Positions 1-9,042 of a stretch of 64,000 nt of DNA are shown here, piece after piece (the stretch's first letter is position 1; every line of letters starts with the position of its first letter). The position numbers were made by a program, and so were the translations under genes. This stretch comes from Bacteroidales bacterium (GTDB lineage: Bacteria; Bacteroidota; Bacteroidia; Bacteroidales; TTA-H9), in assembly GCA_028689615.1 (NCBI GenBank), contig JAQVCV010000008.1, positions 30,714 through 94,713 of the forward strand, written 5' to 3'. The notes under the pieces are model-generated. The model searched no databases. It was not told where the DNA came from and saw nothing but the letters and a program-made list of their open reading frames with translations.

Positions 1-1404
1 CTTTTTGTGAACGTAGATATAGATTAGTTCCTGGTATTCAAATTTATAACGCAAGTGAGGCAAGGCTTCAAAAACCATTTGATACCCTTCGGGATCCGAT
101 TCCAGTCCTGCAATAAAGTGCGAATGAGCTTCATTTTTGCGGTCGAAGCGGGCATAGCTCACGGTCAAACGATAGTGAATGTTGGGATTTTGTGGTTGAA
201 GGTTCAGTCCATGGAGGAGGGTTTTTATCGCTTCGTTGTAGTTTTCCATCTGGTCGTACAATTCAGCTAAATCAACCCATATCATGGTATTGTCGGGCGC
301 AATCTCGCTCACCAGCAGGTATTCGGTTAAAGCCTGATCCAACTGGCCGTTTTTTCGAAGCAAATCGCCCATAAAGTAATGGTATTCGGGATTCTGGGGA
401 TCAGCGCTTATGGCATGGCTGATGAACTTGCTGGCCAGTCGGAAATTCCCCAATTGGTCGTGGGCCATTCCCAGCCCGATATAGGCGTCGGTTAATTGCC
501 CCTCCGATTGAATGGCCTGCTCATAATAGGCAATGGCCTGATGGTAATCTTCTAGTTTTTCGTAGCATTCGCCTATGTAGTACAAAGTAAGAGCTTCCGG
601 CTCTTCATGGTCGAAGGTTTCAAGGTATGTGGTAATGGCTTCCTTGTATAAATCCATGTTTGCCTGCGAGTTGGCTTTGTTAAAATAGGCCGAAGCAAAG
701 GCGGGCTCAATCGCTATGCAGTAGTCGTAGGCCTCAACGGCTTTTTCGTAAAGCCCCATCGTGTTACAGGCAATTCCCAGGTTGAACCATCCATCGAGCG
801 AATATGGATTCTCATTCAAAAACTCTTCAAAAAACGCTATGGCTTGTTCAGTCTGGTCGGTTAGTTCAAAACAAAAGGCCAGTTCGTTGAGGCAGTTTTC
901 GTTTTCGGGATTTATTTCGAGTGCTTTTCGGAGGTATTGGATAGCCTGGCTGTAATGCCCTGTTTTCTCGTATTCCAAGGCAATGTTCAGATGGATTTCA
1001 TCGTTGCCATTGTCGAGTGAGAGGGCTTTTTTGAACTCCACTATCGATTTGTCGAAAAGCTTCATTTTGCTGAAAATGGCTCCGCGTGTCATGTGAATCT
1101 CGGCATTCGACGACTCAATCTCTTCGATGCTGTCGAGAATGTCGAGTGCTCTGCGGGTCTTGTCGGTTGAAGCATACAACTGGGCTTTTTTCAATTGAAA
1201 GGTAACGCAAGCCGGATGCTGTCCAACTGCATGGCTGATTGCCAAATCGGTAAAAGCGTGGTTGTCGGTCTCAAGATAAAAATTGATTATGGTTTCAAAT
1301 TCTTCAACATCAAAGAAATAGACTTTTCCTTGCTGTATCATCTCTTCGAATCGGATGACCAATTCTGTAGGATCCTGAATCTCGTCGTCAAAATCTTCGT
1401 CCAT
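1..1404 (-). CDS. Tetratricopeptide-repeat protein, 3' end cut by window
   Basis: I translated this from the minus strand: 468 codons are open from the ATG at 1402-1404 to base 1 with no stop, so the C-terminus lies outside the window. The N-terminus is acidic (MDEDFDDEIQD). From about residue 90 onward there are consecutive TPR helical pairs of about 34 residues, with typical signatures such as ALEYEKTGHYSQAIQYLRKA and LGIACNTMGLYEKAVEAYD. TPR proteins are protein-interaction scaffolds and no enzymatic domain is visible. There is no signal peptide, so it is probably cytoplasmic. It diverges from glmM. A TPR protein beside glmM is, from memory, a recurrent Bacteroidota arrangement; its specific function is not known to me. 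Confidence 0.85.
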   Translation of the reverse strand, partial: MDEDFDDEIQDPTELVIRFEEMIQQGKVYFFDVEEFETIINFYLETDNHAFTDLAISHAVGQHPACVTFQLKKAQLYASTDKTRRALDILDSIEEIESSNAEIHMTRGAIFSKMKLFDKSIVEFKKALSLDNGNDEIHLNIALEYEKTGHYSQAIQYLRKALEINPENENCLNELAFCFELTDQTEQAIAFFEEFLNENPYSLDGWFNLGIACNTMGLYEKAVEAYDYCIAIEPAFASAYFNKANSQANMDLYKEAITTYLETFDHEEPEALTLYYIGECYEKLEDYHQAIAYYEQAIQSEGQLTDAYIGLGMAHDQLGNFRLASKFISHAISADPQNPEYHYFMGDLLRKNGQLDQALTEYLLVSEIAPDNTMIWVDLAELYDQMENYNEAIKTLLHGLNLQPQNPNIHYRLTVSYARFDRKNEAHSHFIAGLESDPEGYQMVFEALPHLRYKFEYQELIYIYVHKK

Positions 1405-1575
1405 GCAATTTTGTTTACAAAGTGCAAAATTAATGCTTTTCTTGTAGCAGTTAACCTGTTGTTCGGTAACCGTTGGTTGGTAATGTTGATATGTTGTTTC
1501 GCTTCAGCGTTTGTCTGTCATCCTTTTGCTTGTGGCAGGCACCTCATTTTTCTGTCCTGTTTCTCTGAAAAATCA

Positions 1576-1583
1576 TACCTTTG
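1576..1583 (+). promoter_or_regulatory. Candidate -7 element of glmM (TACCTTTG)
   Basis: TACCTTTG matches the Bacteroidota -7 consensus TAnnTTTG and lies 23 bases before the glmM ATG. No clear TTG is seen at the -33 distance, so only half of the promoter is supported. Confidence 0.5.
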
Positions 1584-1606
1584 CAGCCATAATTAAGTAG
1601 GATGCT

Positions 1607-3004
1607 ATGACATTAATTCGCTCAATTTCAGGAATCAGGGGTACAATTGGCGGCATTCCCGGCCAAGGTCTTACGCCCGATGATGTTGTTCGCTATACAG
1701 CGGCTTTTGCAACTTTTTTGAAGGAACAAGCAGCTAAAAATCAGCTTGTAATGATTTTGGGTCGCGACGCCCGTATCTCTGGCGCAATGGTTAACAGGTT
1801 GGCAGCGGCTACTTTGGAGGCCATGGGTGTAACTGTGGTTGATATTGGACTCACTACCACGCCTACAGCCGAGATGGCAGTAACCCGTTACAATGCTGAT
1901 GGGGGAATCATCCTGACAGCCAGTCATAATCCCAAACAGTGGAACGCTCTTAAATTGTTGAACAACAAAGGAGAATTTATTTCTGCCGCCGATGGAGCCA
2001 GAGTGCTCTCCATTGCTGAAGAGGGGGCCTACCAGTATGCTGATGTTGACAAAATTGGTGCTTATACCACCGACGATACCATGCTTCAGTATCATATCGA
2101 TCAAATACTTAGCCTTTCGTTGGTTGACCGCGAGGCTATTGCCGCTGCAGGCTTCAGAATAGCTGTTGATGCCGTCAATTCAACCGGTGGAACCGCTATT
2201 CCGGCCTTACTCCGTCAATTGGGGGTAAATGAGGTAGTGGAGCTCAATTGCACTCCCGATGGTCATTTTGCTCACAATCCTGAACCACTTCCTGAAAATC
2301 TCAGGGAAATTTCGGAAACGGTGGTTAAGTCCAAGGCCCATTTGGGAATTGTGGTCGATCCTGATGTTGATCGTCTTGCTTTGGTTTGTGAAGATGGCGA
2401 AATGTTTGGTGAAGAATACACTCTGGTAGCTGTTGCAGATTACATTCTTTCAAAAACCGGAGGCAACACCGTAAGCAACCTTTCCTCAACCAGGGCTTTA
2501 CAAATTGTTACACAAAAAGCTGGTTATCAGTATTCGGCCTCAGCAGTCGGGGAGGTGAACGTGGTTGAAATGATGAAAGCCACCGATGCTGTTATTGGAG
2601 GAGAAGGTAATGGCGGAATCATTTATCCGGCTTTGCATTACGGCAGAGATGCCCTCGTGGGTGTTGCCCTGTTTCTCACACATCTGGCCAAGAGTGGCAA
2701 AAAGTGCTCGATGTTGCGGCGTCAATACCCCGATTTTTTCATCTCAAAAAACAAAATAGAGCTGTTTGCAGGCATTAATACAGACACTATTTTGTTGAAA
2801 ATGAAAGATAAATACAACCGCCAGCCCATTAACGACGTGGATGGAGTACGGATTGACTTTGGTGATGAGTGGGTTCACTTGCGTAAATCGAATACTGAAC
2901 CAATTATTCGAATTTATGCTGAAAGCGACACTTTGGGCAAAGCCGATCATCTGGCTTCGAAAATCATTGACGATATCAAAGAGATTGTTAAAGAATTGAT
3001 GTAA
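1607..3004 (+). CDS. glmM: Phosphoglucosamine mutase (phosphohexomutase family)
   Basis: This 465-residue alpha-D-phosphohexomutase is of normal family length. It has the phosphoserine loop TASHNP (Ser about 106), a metal-binding loop DPDVDR (about 250-255), the sugar-binding loop GEGNGGII (about 330) and the C-terminal phosphate-binding loop RKSNTEPIIR (about 430). Glucosamine-6-phosphate to glucosamine-1-phosphate for UDP-GlcNAc, and so for peptidoglycan and LPS, is the usual role of this Bacteroidota subfamily. A phosphomanno/phosphoglucomutase role cannot be excluded from sequence, but the window has a second paralogue at 50784-52136 that fits that role better. It starts just downstream of a TAnnTTTG element. 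Confidence 0.85.
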   Translation: MTLIRSISGIRGTIGGIPGQGLTPDDVVRYTAAFATFLKEQAAKNQLVMILGRDARISGAMVNRLAAATLEAMGVTVVDIGLTTTPTAEMAVTRYNADGGIILTASHNPKQWNALKLLNNKGEFISAADGARVLSIAEEGAYQYADVDKIGAYTTDDTMLQYHIDQILSLSLVDREAIAAAGFRIAVDAVNSTGGTAIPALLRQLGVNEVVELNCTPDGHFAHNPEPLPENLREISETVVKSKAHLGIVVDPDVDRLALVCEDGEMFGEEYTLVAVADYILSKTGGNTVSNLSSTRALQIVTQKAGYQYSASAVGEVNVVEMMKATDAVIGGEGNGGIIYPALHYGRDALVGVALFLTHLAKSGKKCSMLRRQYPDFFISKNKIELFAGINTDTILLKMKDKYNRQPINDVDGVRIDFGDEWVHLRKSNTEPIIRIYAESDTLGKADHLASKIIDDIKEIVKELM

Positions 3005-3101
3005 TAGTCTTTAAGACTTGAAATGACTTTTCGGGTCTGTTGCTGTTTTTGGTCGTATTCTTCTTTTTTGCATTTGTTGCGGCATCATTGGTTTCGCGAT
3101 G

Positions 3102-3132
3102 TTTGTGTATTTCGTTGAAAAAAGTAACTTCG
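3102..3132 (+). promoter_or_regulatory. Promoter of the small basic protein gene
   Basis: TTTG (3102-3105), a 19-base spacer and TAACTTCG (3125-3132) match the Bacteroidota sigma-ABfr promoter except for one base in the -7 box. It lies 14 bases before the ATG at 3147, which supports the small gene being real. Confidence 0.55.
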
Positions 3133-3146
3133 TTGCTTGAATTTTA

Positions 3147-3395
3147 ATGCATGATTTTATGCCTCTGAAAAGAACCAAAAAGAAGAAAAAAGGGCAGCGC
3201 CGTTTGAAAAGCAAGACTATAACTATCAAGTTGACTGGCCTTCAGATGTTGGCTCTTCAAAACTATTGCCGTTTGCATCAAACCACGCCTAACCGGGTGA
3301 TCAAGGGGAGGCTGGCTCCTTTTTTCAGCGAGAAATTCCGAAAGGTTTCTGAAGAGAGGTTCGTGACGCCCAACCAACTCGATCTGTTCTCCTGA
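3147..3395 (+). CDS. Small basic protein, possibly ribbon-helix-helix-like
   Basis: An 82-residue protein with a very lysine/arginine-rich N-terminus (KRTKKKKKGQRRLKSK) is followed by KTITIKLTGLQMLALQNYC, which could be a beta strand and helix as in ribbon-helix-helix DNA-binding proteins. The end is QLDLFS. A near-consensus promoter sits just upstream. A second in-frame ATG at 3159 is an alternative start and would leave the basic tract intact. I do not recognise the family. The nucleic-acid-binding idea rests only on charge and the short strand-helix pattern. It stands alone between glmM and the convergent SRPBCC gene. Confidence 0.6.
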   Translation: MHDFMPLKRTKKKKKGQRRLKSKTITIKLTGLQMLALQNYCRLHQTTPNRVIKGRLAPFFSEKFRKVSEERFVTPNQLDLFS

Positions 3396-3557
3396 TCACA
3401 ACCTCCTTGGAATTGAGACGTGTTTGTTTCGGCCTGTTTTTTATACTGAGAGTGCTGCGTCAGGTAGCCCTATGAATAATCCATTCACAGTCTTTTGGGG
3501 TTTTTGATGGTTTTGTTCGCGCTTTGTTTGGTGTATTCCCGTCTCTGATGCCGGGTT

Positions 3558-4007
3558 TCACAGTATTTTGGCAAGGGTTTTTTCCCGATGCCTGAAAATA
3601 TTGGAAACCATACGGTTGACGAATAGTTGCTGGGCCAAAGTACCAAGAATTCCATATCCAGCTTTATAGGTCACCAGATCAGTCATCTCGGTTCCATTTC
3701 TGGTTTCTTTAAAATGGTGTTGGTGGTGCCAGATTTTGTAAGGCCCCGACAACTGTACATCGATAAAATAGCGCAGAGGCTCCACATGGGTTATTTCTGT
3801 GATCCAGGTAATTGGAATGCCAGCAACAGGGCTAATTTTGTATTTGATAATGCATCCTGGATATACGTTTTCTGCGGCATCGTTGAAAAGTATCCTGAAA
3901 TCGAGATATGATGGGGTGATTTTGGCTAAATTGACCGGGTTGCTAAAGAAATTCCAGGCTTCAGCGAGTCCGATTGGCAAGGTTTGTTGATAGACTAAAC
4001 GGGGCAT
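3558..4007 (-). CDS. SRPBCC (START-like) family protein
   Basis: This 149-residue protein has the polyketide-cyclase/START-like pattern: an opening LPIGLAEAWNFFSNPVNLAKITP (strand plus alpha1), a middle of alternating strands including a WITEI motif, the segment GPYKIWHHQHHFKE, and a long C-terminal helix with RMVSNIFRHREKTL. The fold makes a hydrophobic cavity that binds lipids or aromatic ligands; the ligand cannot be read from sequence. Length is normal and no signal peptide is present. It is a single gene, convergent with the small basic gene and divergent from the DUF4397 gene. Confidence 0.8.
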   Translation of the reverse strand: MPRLVYQQTLPIGLAEAWNFFSNPVNLAKITPSYLDFRILFNDAAENVYPGCIIKYKISPVAGIPITWITEITHVEPLRYFIDVQLSGPYKIWHHQHHFKETRNGTEMTDLVTYKAGYGILGTLAQQLFVNRMVSNIFRHREKTLAKIL

Positions 4008-4159
4008 GGTATATATTTTATTTAGTTAGAAAAACTTGAAAAACATCTAATTAGGCCACTGGTTCAGCAGCAGAGGCTTTCATTTCAACATCGGGTTAGG
4101 CAGAATTGTTTATTTTTGAAAAGTCTATGAGTTACTAACCTATTCAATCTATCTATTTT

Positions 4160-6547
4160 ATGGTCAAAATGTTACGATTTTTCGTTACCGTATTGGCTGG
4201 CTTAATGGTTTCGCTAACCGGTTATAGTCAGGCACGTGTTCAACTTATTCACAACTCACCCGACACCGCCAACCGCTATGTTGACGTGTGGATTGGTTCC
4301 AGCAAGGTTTTCAATAATTTAGAGTTTCGTACCTCTACTTCATTCGTGGATGTACCGGCAGGAAATCAGATATCGATTGTTCTTACCGATTCGTCCTCAA
4401 CCAATCCGGCCAATCCTTTGGCCATCTACCGTCGTACTTTTGAAAGCGGACACAAATATATCCTTGTTATAAATGGGATGGTTGATCCCACGGGTTATAA
4501 TCCATACTTTGAATTGGGGATTACCGCCTTTGATCTGGCTCGTGAGCAAGCGTCGAATCCGTCTAAAACCGATTTGCTTTTTTTGCAGGGAGTGACCGAT
4601 TTGCCCGAGGTGGATGTGGTGGAAGCTAATCTTGGTTTGATCAGCAACAACCAGAATTATCTTGATTTTGACGGTTATTTTGGTTTCAATCCAGCCGACT
4701 TGATTCTCTTTGTCAAAGACAATGCTTCGCAAAGTACCCTATATAGCTACGAACTTCCATTGGTTTCGTTGGGTTTACAAGGTCAGGCTGGTGTGGTTGT
4801 TATGTCGGGTTTTGTTGATCCTGCAACCAATAGCTTGGGCAAACCTTTTGGGTTGTTTCTTGCGTTGCCCAACGGTGGTGATTTTATCCAACTGCCGGTT
4901 TACAGCGAACCAACCGCACCTCTTCAGTTTGTTCACAACAGTCCCAATCCGGAAGCCGATTCGCTCGATATTTGGATCGACGGTCGTTTGGCCGTCAACA
5001 ACATGAAGTTTCGCACTGCCACTGCATTCAACACCCAACCGGCGGGCCGTAACATCACCATCGCGGTATGTTCTCCTAATTCATTGAATCCTAACGATCC
5101 CATTGTTTCGGTTGAGGTTGTCCTCACAGAGAATGTACCTTATCAGGTTGTATTGAACGGCATGACATCGCCTGCAGGCTACAATCCTCCTACACCTGCG
5201 GCTTTACATATTTTCTCACCCGCCAGGGTTGGAGCCCAGGTAACCGGCAATACCGATTTGCTTTTTACCAACGGATCAACCGATTTTGGGGTGATGAAAG
5301 TAAATGAGATTGCTTCTTCACTTGGTACTCTGGCATCGAATCTGTCGTTTGGAGCTTTTGAAGGCTATAAAGAGGTGTTGAATGCCAATTATGCTTTTGA
5401 GGTCAGAAACAGCTATGATGAATCGGTAGCAGTTTATGAAGCCGCTCTCGCAAATCAGGGTTTGGTTAACCAGTCATCTACTGTGCTTGCCTCTGGTTTT
5501 ATCAACAAACCAGCCAACAACAACGGCCCTGCTTTCGGGTTGTTCCTCGTGCCTCAAAATGGTGGTGGTCTCTTTTCGCTTCCTCCTTACACACCTCCCA
5601 CTTTTGCTGAGTTTCAGTTCGTACACAATTCTGCTGATAAAGCCTTTGATAGCGTGGATGTTTGGGTTAATAGCGAGAAAAAAATAGCGGGACTCGCCTT
5701 TAGAAGCGCCTCGGCACTCATGCAGGTTCAGGCCGGTAATCAAGTTGTTGTTGCTGTAAAACCATTTGGTTCAACTTCTCCCGACAGTCCTCTCGCATCA
5801 CAAACATTTACACCTGAAAGTGGAAAGAAATATGGTTTCTTCATTCAAGGTATTAAAAGCAGTACGGGGTATTCTCCTGCTCCTCCATTTGAGTTGTTGA
5901 AGATTGATAATATGAAGGTTAATTCCACTTCCGGTGGTGTGTGCGATGTGATGGTGCTTCACCAGTCAACCGATGCCCCCTCGCCGGCCGATTTTATTGA
6001 GCTAAACAGCGTTTGGCTGCTGGGCATGACTTATGGTCAGCATTCTAACTACATGCAAAAAACCGTCTTTGACTTTAGCATTGGATTTCGCCATCCCGAT
6101 TCTGCCAATCCTTACAAATACTACTTCCTGCCTGTGGATGAACTTGGTTTGGCAGGGAAAGCATTTTATGTGGTTACTTCGGGGTTTTTCAATACCACGG
6201 CCAACAGCAACGGTGAACCATTCGGTTTGTGGGCTGTGGTTCCAACCGGAGGCAAAATGGTGGAATTGTCTGATGTGACTGGTGTTGATGATGTTAACAA
6301 TTCATTAGATATGGCGGTTTACCCAAATCCAGCGCGCCAGGTCATCCACGTTGTTTCAAATTCTAATGCACGCATTGCATCTGTCGAATTTGTTAATCTT
6401 GCAGGTCAGTTGGTCAAGAAGCAACCAGTTGGATTTGTGTCGTCTTCAACTCATGTTGATGTTTCCGATTTGCAGAGAGGCATGTACCTGATGAAGATTT
6501 ACACTCAAAATTCGGCAGTTGTCCGAATGATTGAAATTGTGCGGTAA
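4160..6547 (+). CDS. Secreted DUF4397 repeat protein with T9SS type-A sorting domain
   Basis: This 795-residue exported protein starts with a signal peptide (residues 1 to about 25, ending GYSQA). Three DUF4397-type modules begin near residues 26 (VQLIHNSPD), 252 (LQFVHNSPN) and 483 (FQFVHNSAD), each followed by a D-W pattern and a GLFL segment. A fourth, degenerate copy begins near 594 (VMVLHQSTD). From about residue 717 the sequence VYPNPARQVIHVVS through IEIVR is a T9SS type-A C-terminal sorting domain, which in Bacteroidota directs proteins through the outer membrane. DUF4397 domains are beta-rich and of unknown function. A strong terminator follows the stop codon. A candidate -7 box (TATTTTTG, 4111-4118) lies upstream. 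Confidence 0.9.
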   Translation: MVKMLRFFVTVLAGLMVSLTGYSQARVQLIHNSPDTANRYVDVWIGSSKVFNNLEFRTSTSFVDVPAGNQISIVLTDSSSTNPANPLAIYRRTFESGHKYILVINGMVDPTGYNPYFELGITAFDLAREQASNPSKTDLLFLQGVTDLPEVDVVEANLGLISNNQNYLDFDGYFGFNPADLILFVKDNASQSTLYSYELPLVSLGLQGQAGVVVMSGFVDPATNSLGKPFGLFLALPNGGDFIQLPVYSEPTAPLQFVHNSPNPEADSLDIWIDGRLAVNNMKFRTATAFNTQPAGRNITIAVCSPNSLNPNDPIVSVEVVLTENVPYQVVLNGMTSPAGYNPPTPAALHIFSPARVGAQVTGNTDLLFTNGSTDFGVMKVNEIASSLGTLASNLSFGAFEGYKEVLNANYAFEVRNSYDESVAVYEAALANQGLVNQSSTVLASGFINKPANNNGPAFGLFLVPQNGGGLFSLPPYTPPTFAEFQFVHNSADKAFDSVDVWVNSEKKIAGLAFRSASALMQVQAGNQVVVAVKPFGSTSPDSPLASQTFTPESGKKYGFFIQGIKSSTGYSPAPPFELLKIDNMKVNSTSGGVCDVMVLHQSTDAPSPADFIELNSVWLLGMTYGQHSNYMQKTVFDFSIGFRHPDSANPYKYYFLPVDELGLAGKAFYVVTSGFFNTTANSNGEPFGLWAVVPTGGKMVELSDVTGVDDVNNSLDMAVYPNPARQVIHVVSNSNARIASVEFVNLAGQLVKKQPVGFVSSSTHVDVSDLQRGMYLMKIYTQNSAVVRMIEIVR

Positions 6548-6562
6548 ACAATCTGTTTCCTG

Positions 6563-6612
6563 AAAAAAATGCACGGGATCGTCGATATTGGCCGATCCCG
6601 TGCATTTTTTTT
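6563..6612. terminator. Bidirectional rho-independent terminator
   Basis: A perfect stem of about 18 bp (AAAAAATGCACGGGATCG and its complement, 6564-6581 and 6593-6610) has an 11-base loop, with A and T runs at its two ends. It serves the DUF4397 gene on the plus strand and the five-gene run ending at 6634 on the minus strand. Confidence 0.9.
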
Positions 6613-6633
6613 CTGCTTTTGTTGTTGTTTTGG

Positions 6634-7251
6634 TCAGGTCAAGGCATTTATTTCAACTCTTAATGCGTTGATGGCTTGTTCGTTGCTGCTTACCCGGACC
6701 TTATTTACTGCTTCAATAATCTTCACCATCAGTTGGGTTGAATGTTCTTCAGGACCCACTTCGGCAGCCGCTTCTTTTATCAGAGCCAGAGCTTCTTCTC
6801 TGGCTGCTTTAATCAGGTTCCATGTTTCTTGAGAGATAAAAAGTTGCTGGGTGATGTTGTGTTCAAATTCATCGCGGATAGTTCGGATCATTTCCAACTG
6901 AAGTTGTGCCGTGGTGAAGTTTTGGTCGCTCAATCGCATCATCACCGCCGTGAGGTTTATCCGTTCAAGCATCAGGGTGAGCCGTTCGCAGGCCTGAAGC
7001 TTCAGGGGAAGGAGGGTTCGGCGGTTTTCGGTTTTAGCTGTTTCTTCGGTTTTTTTTGTCTCATTTTCGAGCCATGCCTTAAGCAGGTTGGCTGTCTGGA
7101 GGGCTACGCGGGCGTTGGCTTCCAACGCTGGATTGGGTTTCGACCAGTGTTCGGCCAAACGTTGGGTTACCAGATGGACTATCCAGATGGATGAGGCCAG
7201 CACCATGATGGCTGGCACTACGAGAATGATTATCAGAAAGGTAGTTGACAT
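6634..7251 (-). CDS. Membrane-anchored protein of unknown function
   Basis: This 205-residue protein has one N-terminal transmembrane segment (about residues 5-28, IIILVVPAIMVLASSIWIV). A charged, largely helical cytoplasmic region follows, with a segment rich in E, K and T (about 63-80) and a helix around LKLQACERLTLMLERINL. I do not recognise it with certainty; similar proteins occur as hypothetical proteins in Bacteroidota. It starts 4 bases after the transketolase C-subunit stop and is the last gene before the bidirectional terminator, so it is probably co-transcribed with transketolase. Confidence 0.75.
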   Translation of the reverse strand: MSTTFLIIILVVPAIMVLASSIWIVHLVTQRLAEHWSKPNPALEANARVALQTANLLKAWLENETKKTEETAKTENRRTLLPLKLQACERLTLMLERINLTAVMMRLSDQNFTTAQLQLEMIRTIRDEFEHNITQQLFISQETWNLIKAAREEALALIKEAAAEVGPEEHSTQLMVKIIEAVNKVRVSSNEQAINALRVEINALT

Positions 7252-7255
7252 AGCT

Positions 7256-8206
7256 TTATTTTTTGAGTTTGATTAATTCTATTGCTTTGTGAAAAATATT
7301 TTGTGCCGTGAGGCCGTATTTTTCCATCAACTCGCGTGGCTGTCCCGATTCTCCGAAGCGGTCGGGCATTCCAACGAAGGCCATCGGTACCGGTTGATTT
7401 CTGACTACAACATCGGCTACGGCACTTCCCAGACCACCGGTTATTTGGTGTTCTTCGGCGGTAACAATCAGCCCTGTTTCGCGGGCCGCGGTCTGGATGA
7501 TCTCTTCGTCGATGGGCTTAATGGTGTGGAGGTTGATGACACGTGCCTTGATGCCCTGTTGTTCCAGCTTCTCAGCAGCCAGCAACGCTTCCCAAACCAG
7601 ATGGCCGGTTGCGATCAGTGAAACGTCGCTTCCTTCGCGGAGTAATTGCCCTTTGCCTATTTTGAAGTCCTGGTCAAGAAGGGTGAAATCGGGAACGGGT
7701 TCCCGTCCGAAACGGATGTACACAGGCCCGCTGTTAAGTTCGATGGCGGCCACGGTAGCCAGGTGGGTCTGCGTGGCGTCGCAGGGTGAAATCACTGTCA
7801 TGTTGGGCATTACCCGCATCACGGCGAGATCCTCAAGTGCCTGATGTGTTGCTCCGTCGGGGCCAACACTGATCCCGGCATGGGCTCCCCCTATGATCAC
7901 GTGAAGGTTGTTGTAGCACAAGGAAATCCGAATGTGGTCGGCTGAGCGTAATGCGGCGAAAACACCGTAGGTGCTGAATACAGGTATTTTGCCGGCCAGC
8001 GCCATCCCTGCTGCTACCCCGATGCAGTTTTGTTCGGCGATACCCATCGAGAAAAACCTTGTGGGAAAGGTGTTTGCAAACAAATTCATGCCTGTTGAGG
8101 TTGTGATGTCGGCGCCCAGTCCAACCACTTCGCGATATTTCTGTGCAGCTTCGAGCAAGCCTTCGCCGAAGCCGGTTTTTCCTGCTTTGAGTGTTACATT
8201 CTTCAC
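7256..8206 (-). CDS. Transketolase, C-terminal (pyrimidine-binding) subunit
   Basis: This 316-residue protein covers the Pyr and C-terminal domains of transketolase. It has the catalytic glutamate motif GIAEQN (about residue 79) and the C-terminal regulatory-type domain with VTAEEHQITGGLGSAV. Transketolase moves two-carbon units between sugar phosphates in the pentose phosphate pathway using thiamine diphosphate. The two halves are separate genes here, a common arrangement in bacteria. The start is a GTG that overlaps the stop of the N-terminal subunit (GTGA), implying translational coupling and equal production of the two subunits. Confidence 0.92.
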   Translation of the reverse strand: MKNVTLKAGKTGFGEGLLEAAQKYREVVGLGADITTSTGMNLFANTFPTRFFSMGIAEQNCIGVAAGMALAGKIPVFSTYGVFAALRSADHIRISLCYNNLHVIIGGAHAGISVGPDGATHQALEDLAVMRVMPNMTVISPCDATQTHLATVAAIELNSGPVYIRFGREPVPDFTLLDQDFKIGKGQLLREGSDVSLIATGHLVWEALLAAEKLEQQGIKARVINLHTIKPIDEEIIQTAARETGLIVTAEEHQITGGLGSAVADVVVRNQPVPMAFVGMPDRFGESGQPRELMEKYGLTAQNIFHKAIELIKLKK

Positions 8207-9033
8207 GGTTGGGTATGGTTTAGTTCATGAATAAAAGCGATGGCTTCATCGGCCGATGGTCCCCTGCCGTGCCATCGGTAATCGTTTTCAATGGCCTTGA
8301 TCCCTTTGCCCATGACGGTTTTGGCAACAATTACGGTGGGTTTGTCTTTGACCCGAAGAGGGGCCGAGGTAGCCAGCAGGATTTGTTCCACGTCGTTGCC
8401 ATCGCATTCTACTATGTTCCAGCCAAAGGCACTCCATTTTCGGGCCAGTGGTTCGAGGCTCATCACCTGTTCGGTGGGGCCGTCAATCTGAAGATGGTTC
8501 CGATCGACAATCACGGTGAGGTTGTCGAGTTTGTGGTGTGAGGCTGCCATGGCGGCTTCCCACACCGATCCTTCCTGCAGCTCGCCATCGCCGCAAATGC
8601 ACCAGGTGTGCCAGCTTTTATGATCGAGACGGGCGGCCATGGCCAACCCAACGGCCACCGAGATGCCCTGCCCAAGCGACCCTGCCGAAAGTTCGATGCC
8701 AGGCAAACCGTGGTCGCGACCCGGATGACCCTGCAACCTGCTGCCGAGTTTCCTGAGGGTGAGTAGCTCATCAGGTTCGAAATACCCGCTTAGTGCCAGC
8801 GCGGCGTATAGCACGGGGGCCACATGGCCAATACTGAGAATCAAACGGTCGCGATCTTCCCACCGTGGATTGCCGGGTTGATGCCTTAGCCGTCTGAAAT
8901 AGAGGGCAGCCATCACATCGGCCAGCCCCAGGGAGCCTCCCAGATGCCCCGAGCCTGCCTCAGCCAGACTGCGGATTACCCATTGGCGAATCTCCAGCGC
9001 TTTTTGTTCTATCTGTTCTGTGGTGAGGTTCAT
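8203..9033 (-). CDS. Transketolase, N-terminal (ThDP-binding) subunit
   Basis: This 276-residue protein equals the N-terminal PP domain of transketolase. It shows GHLGGSLGLADVMAALYF near the start, the substrate/ThDP histidines in GHVAPVLY and GHPGRD, and the thiamine-diphosphate/Mg motif GDGELQEGSVWEA with the distal N in VDRNHLQIDG (about 150-180). It forms the active enzyme with the adjacent C-subunit. The gene is third in the mpl-hydrolase-transketolase run; the hydrolase stop is only 9 bases upstream. Confidence 0.92.
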   Translation of the reverse strand: MNLTTEQIEQKALEIRQWVIRSLAEAGSGHLGGSLGLADVMAALYFRRLRHQPGNPRWEDRDRLILSIGHVAPVLYAALALSGYFEPDELLTLRKLGSRLQGHPGRDHGLPGIELSAGSLGQGISVAVGLAMAARLDHKSWHTWCICGDGELQEGSVWEAAMAASHHKLDNLTVIVDRNHLQIDGPTEQVMSLEPLARKWSAFGWNIVECDGNDVEQILLATSAPLRVKDKPTVIVAKTVMGKGIKAIENDYRWHGRGPSADEAIAFIHELNHTQP

Positions 9034-9042
9034 CGTTGTTGG

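Noticed and set aside
1628..2104. 158-codon minus-strand frame inside glmM
   Set aside because: A shadow of glmM, whose plus-strand frame has all catalytic motifs.
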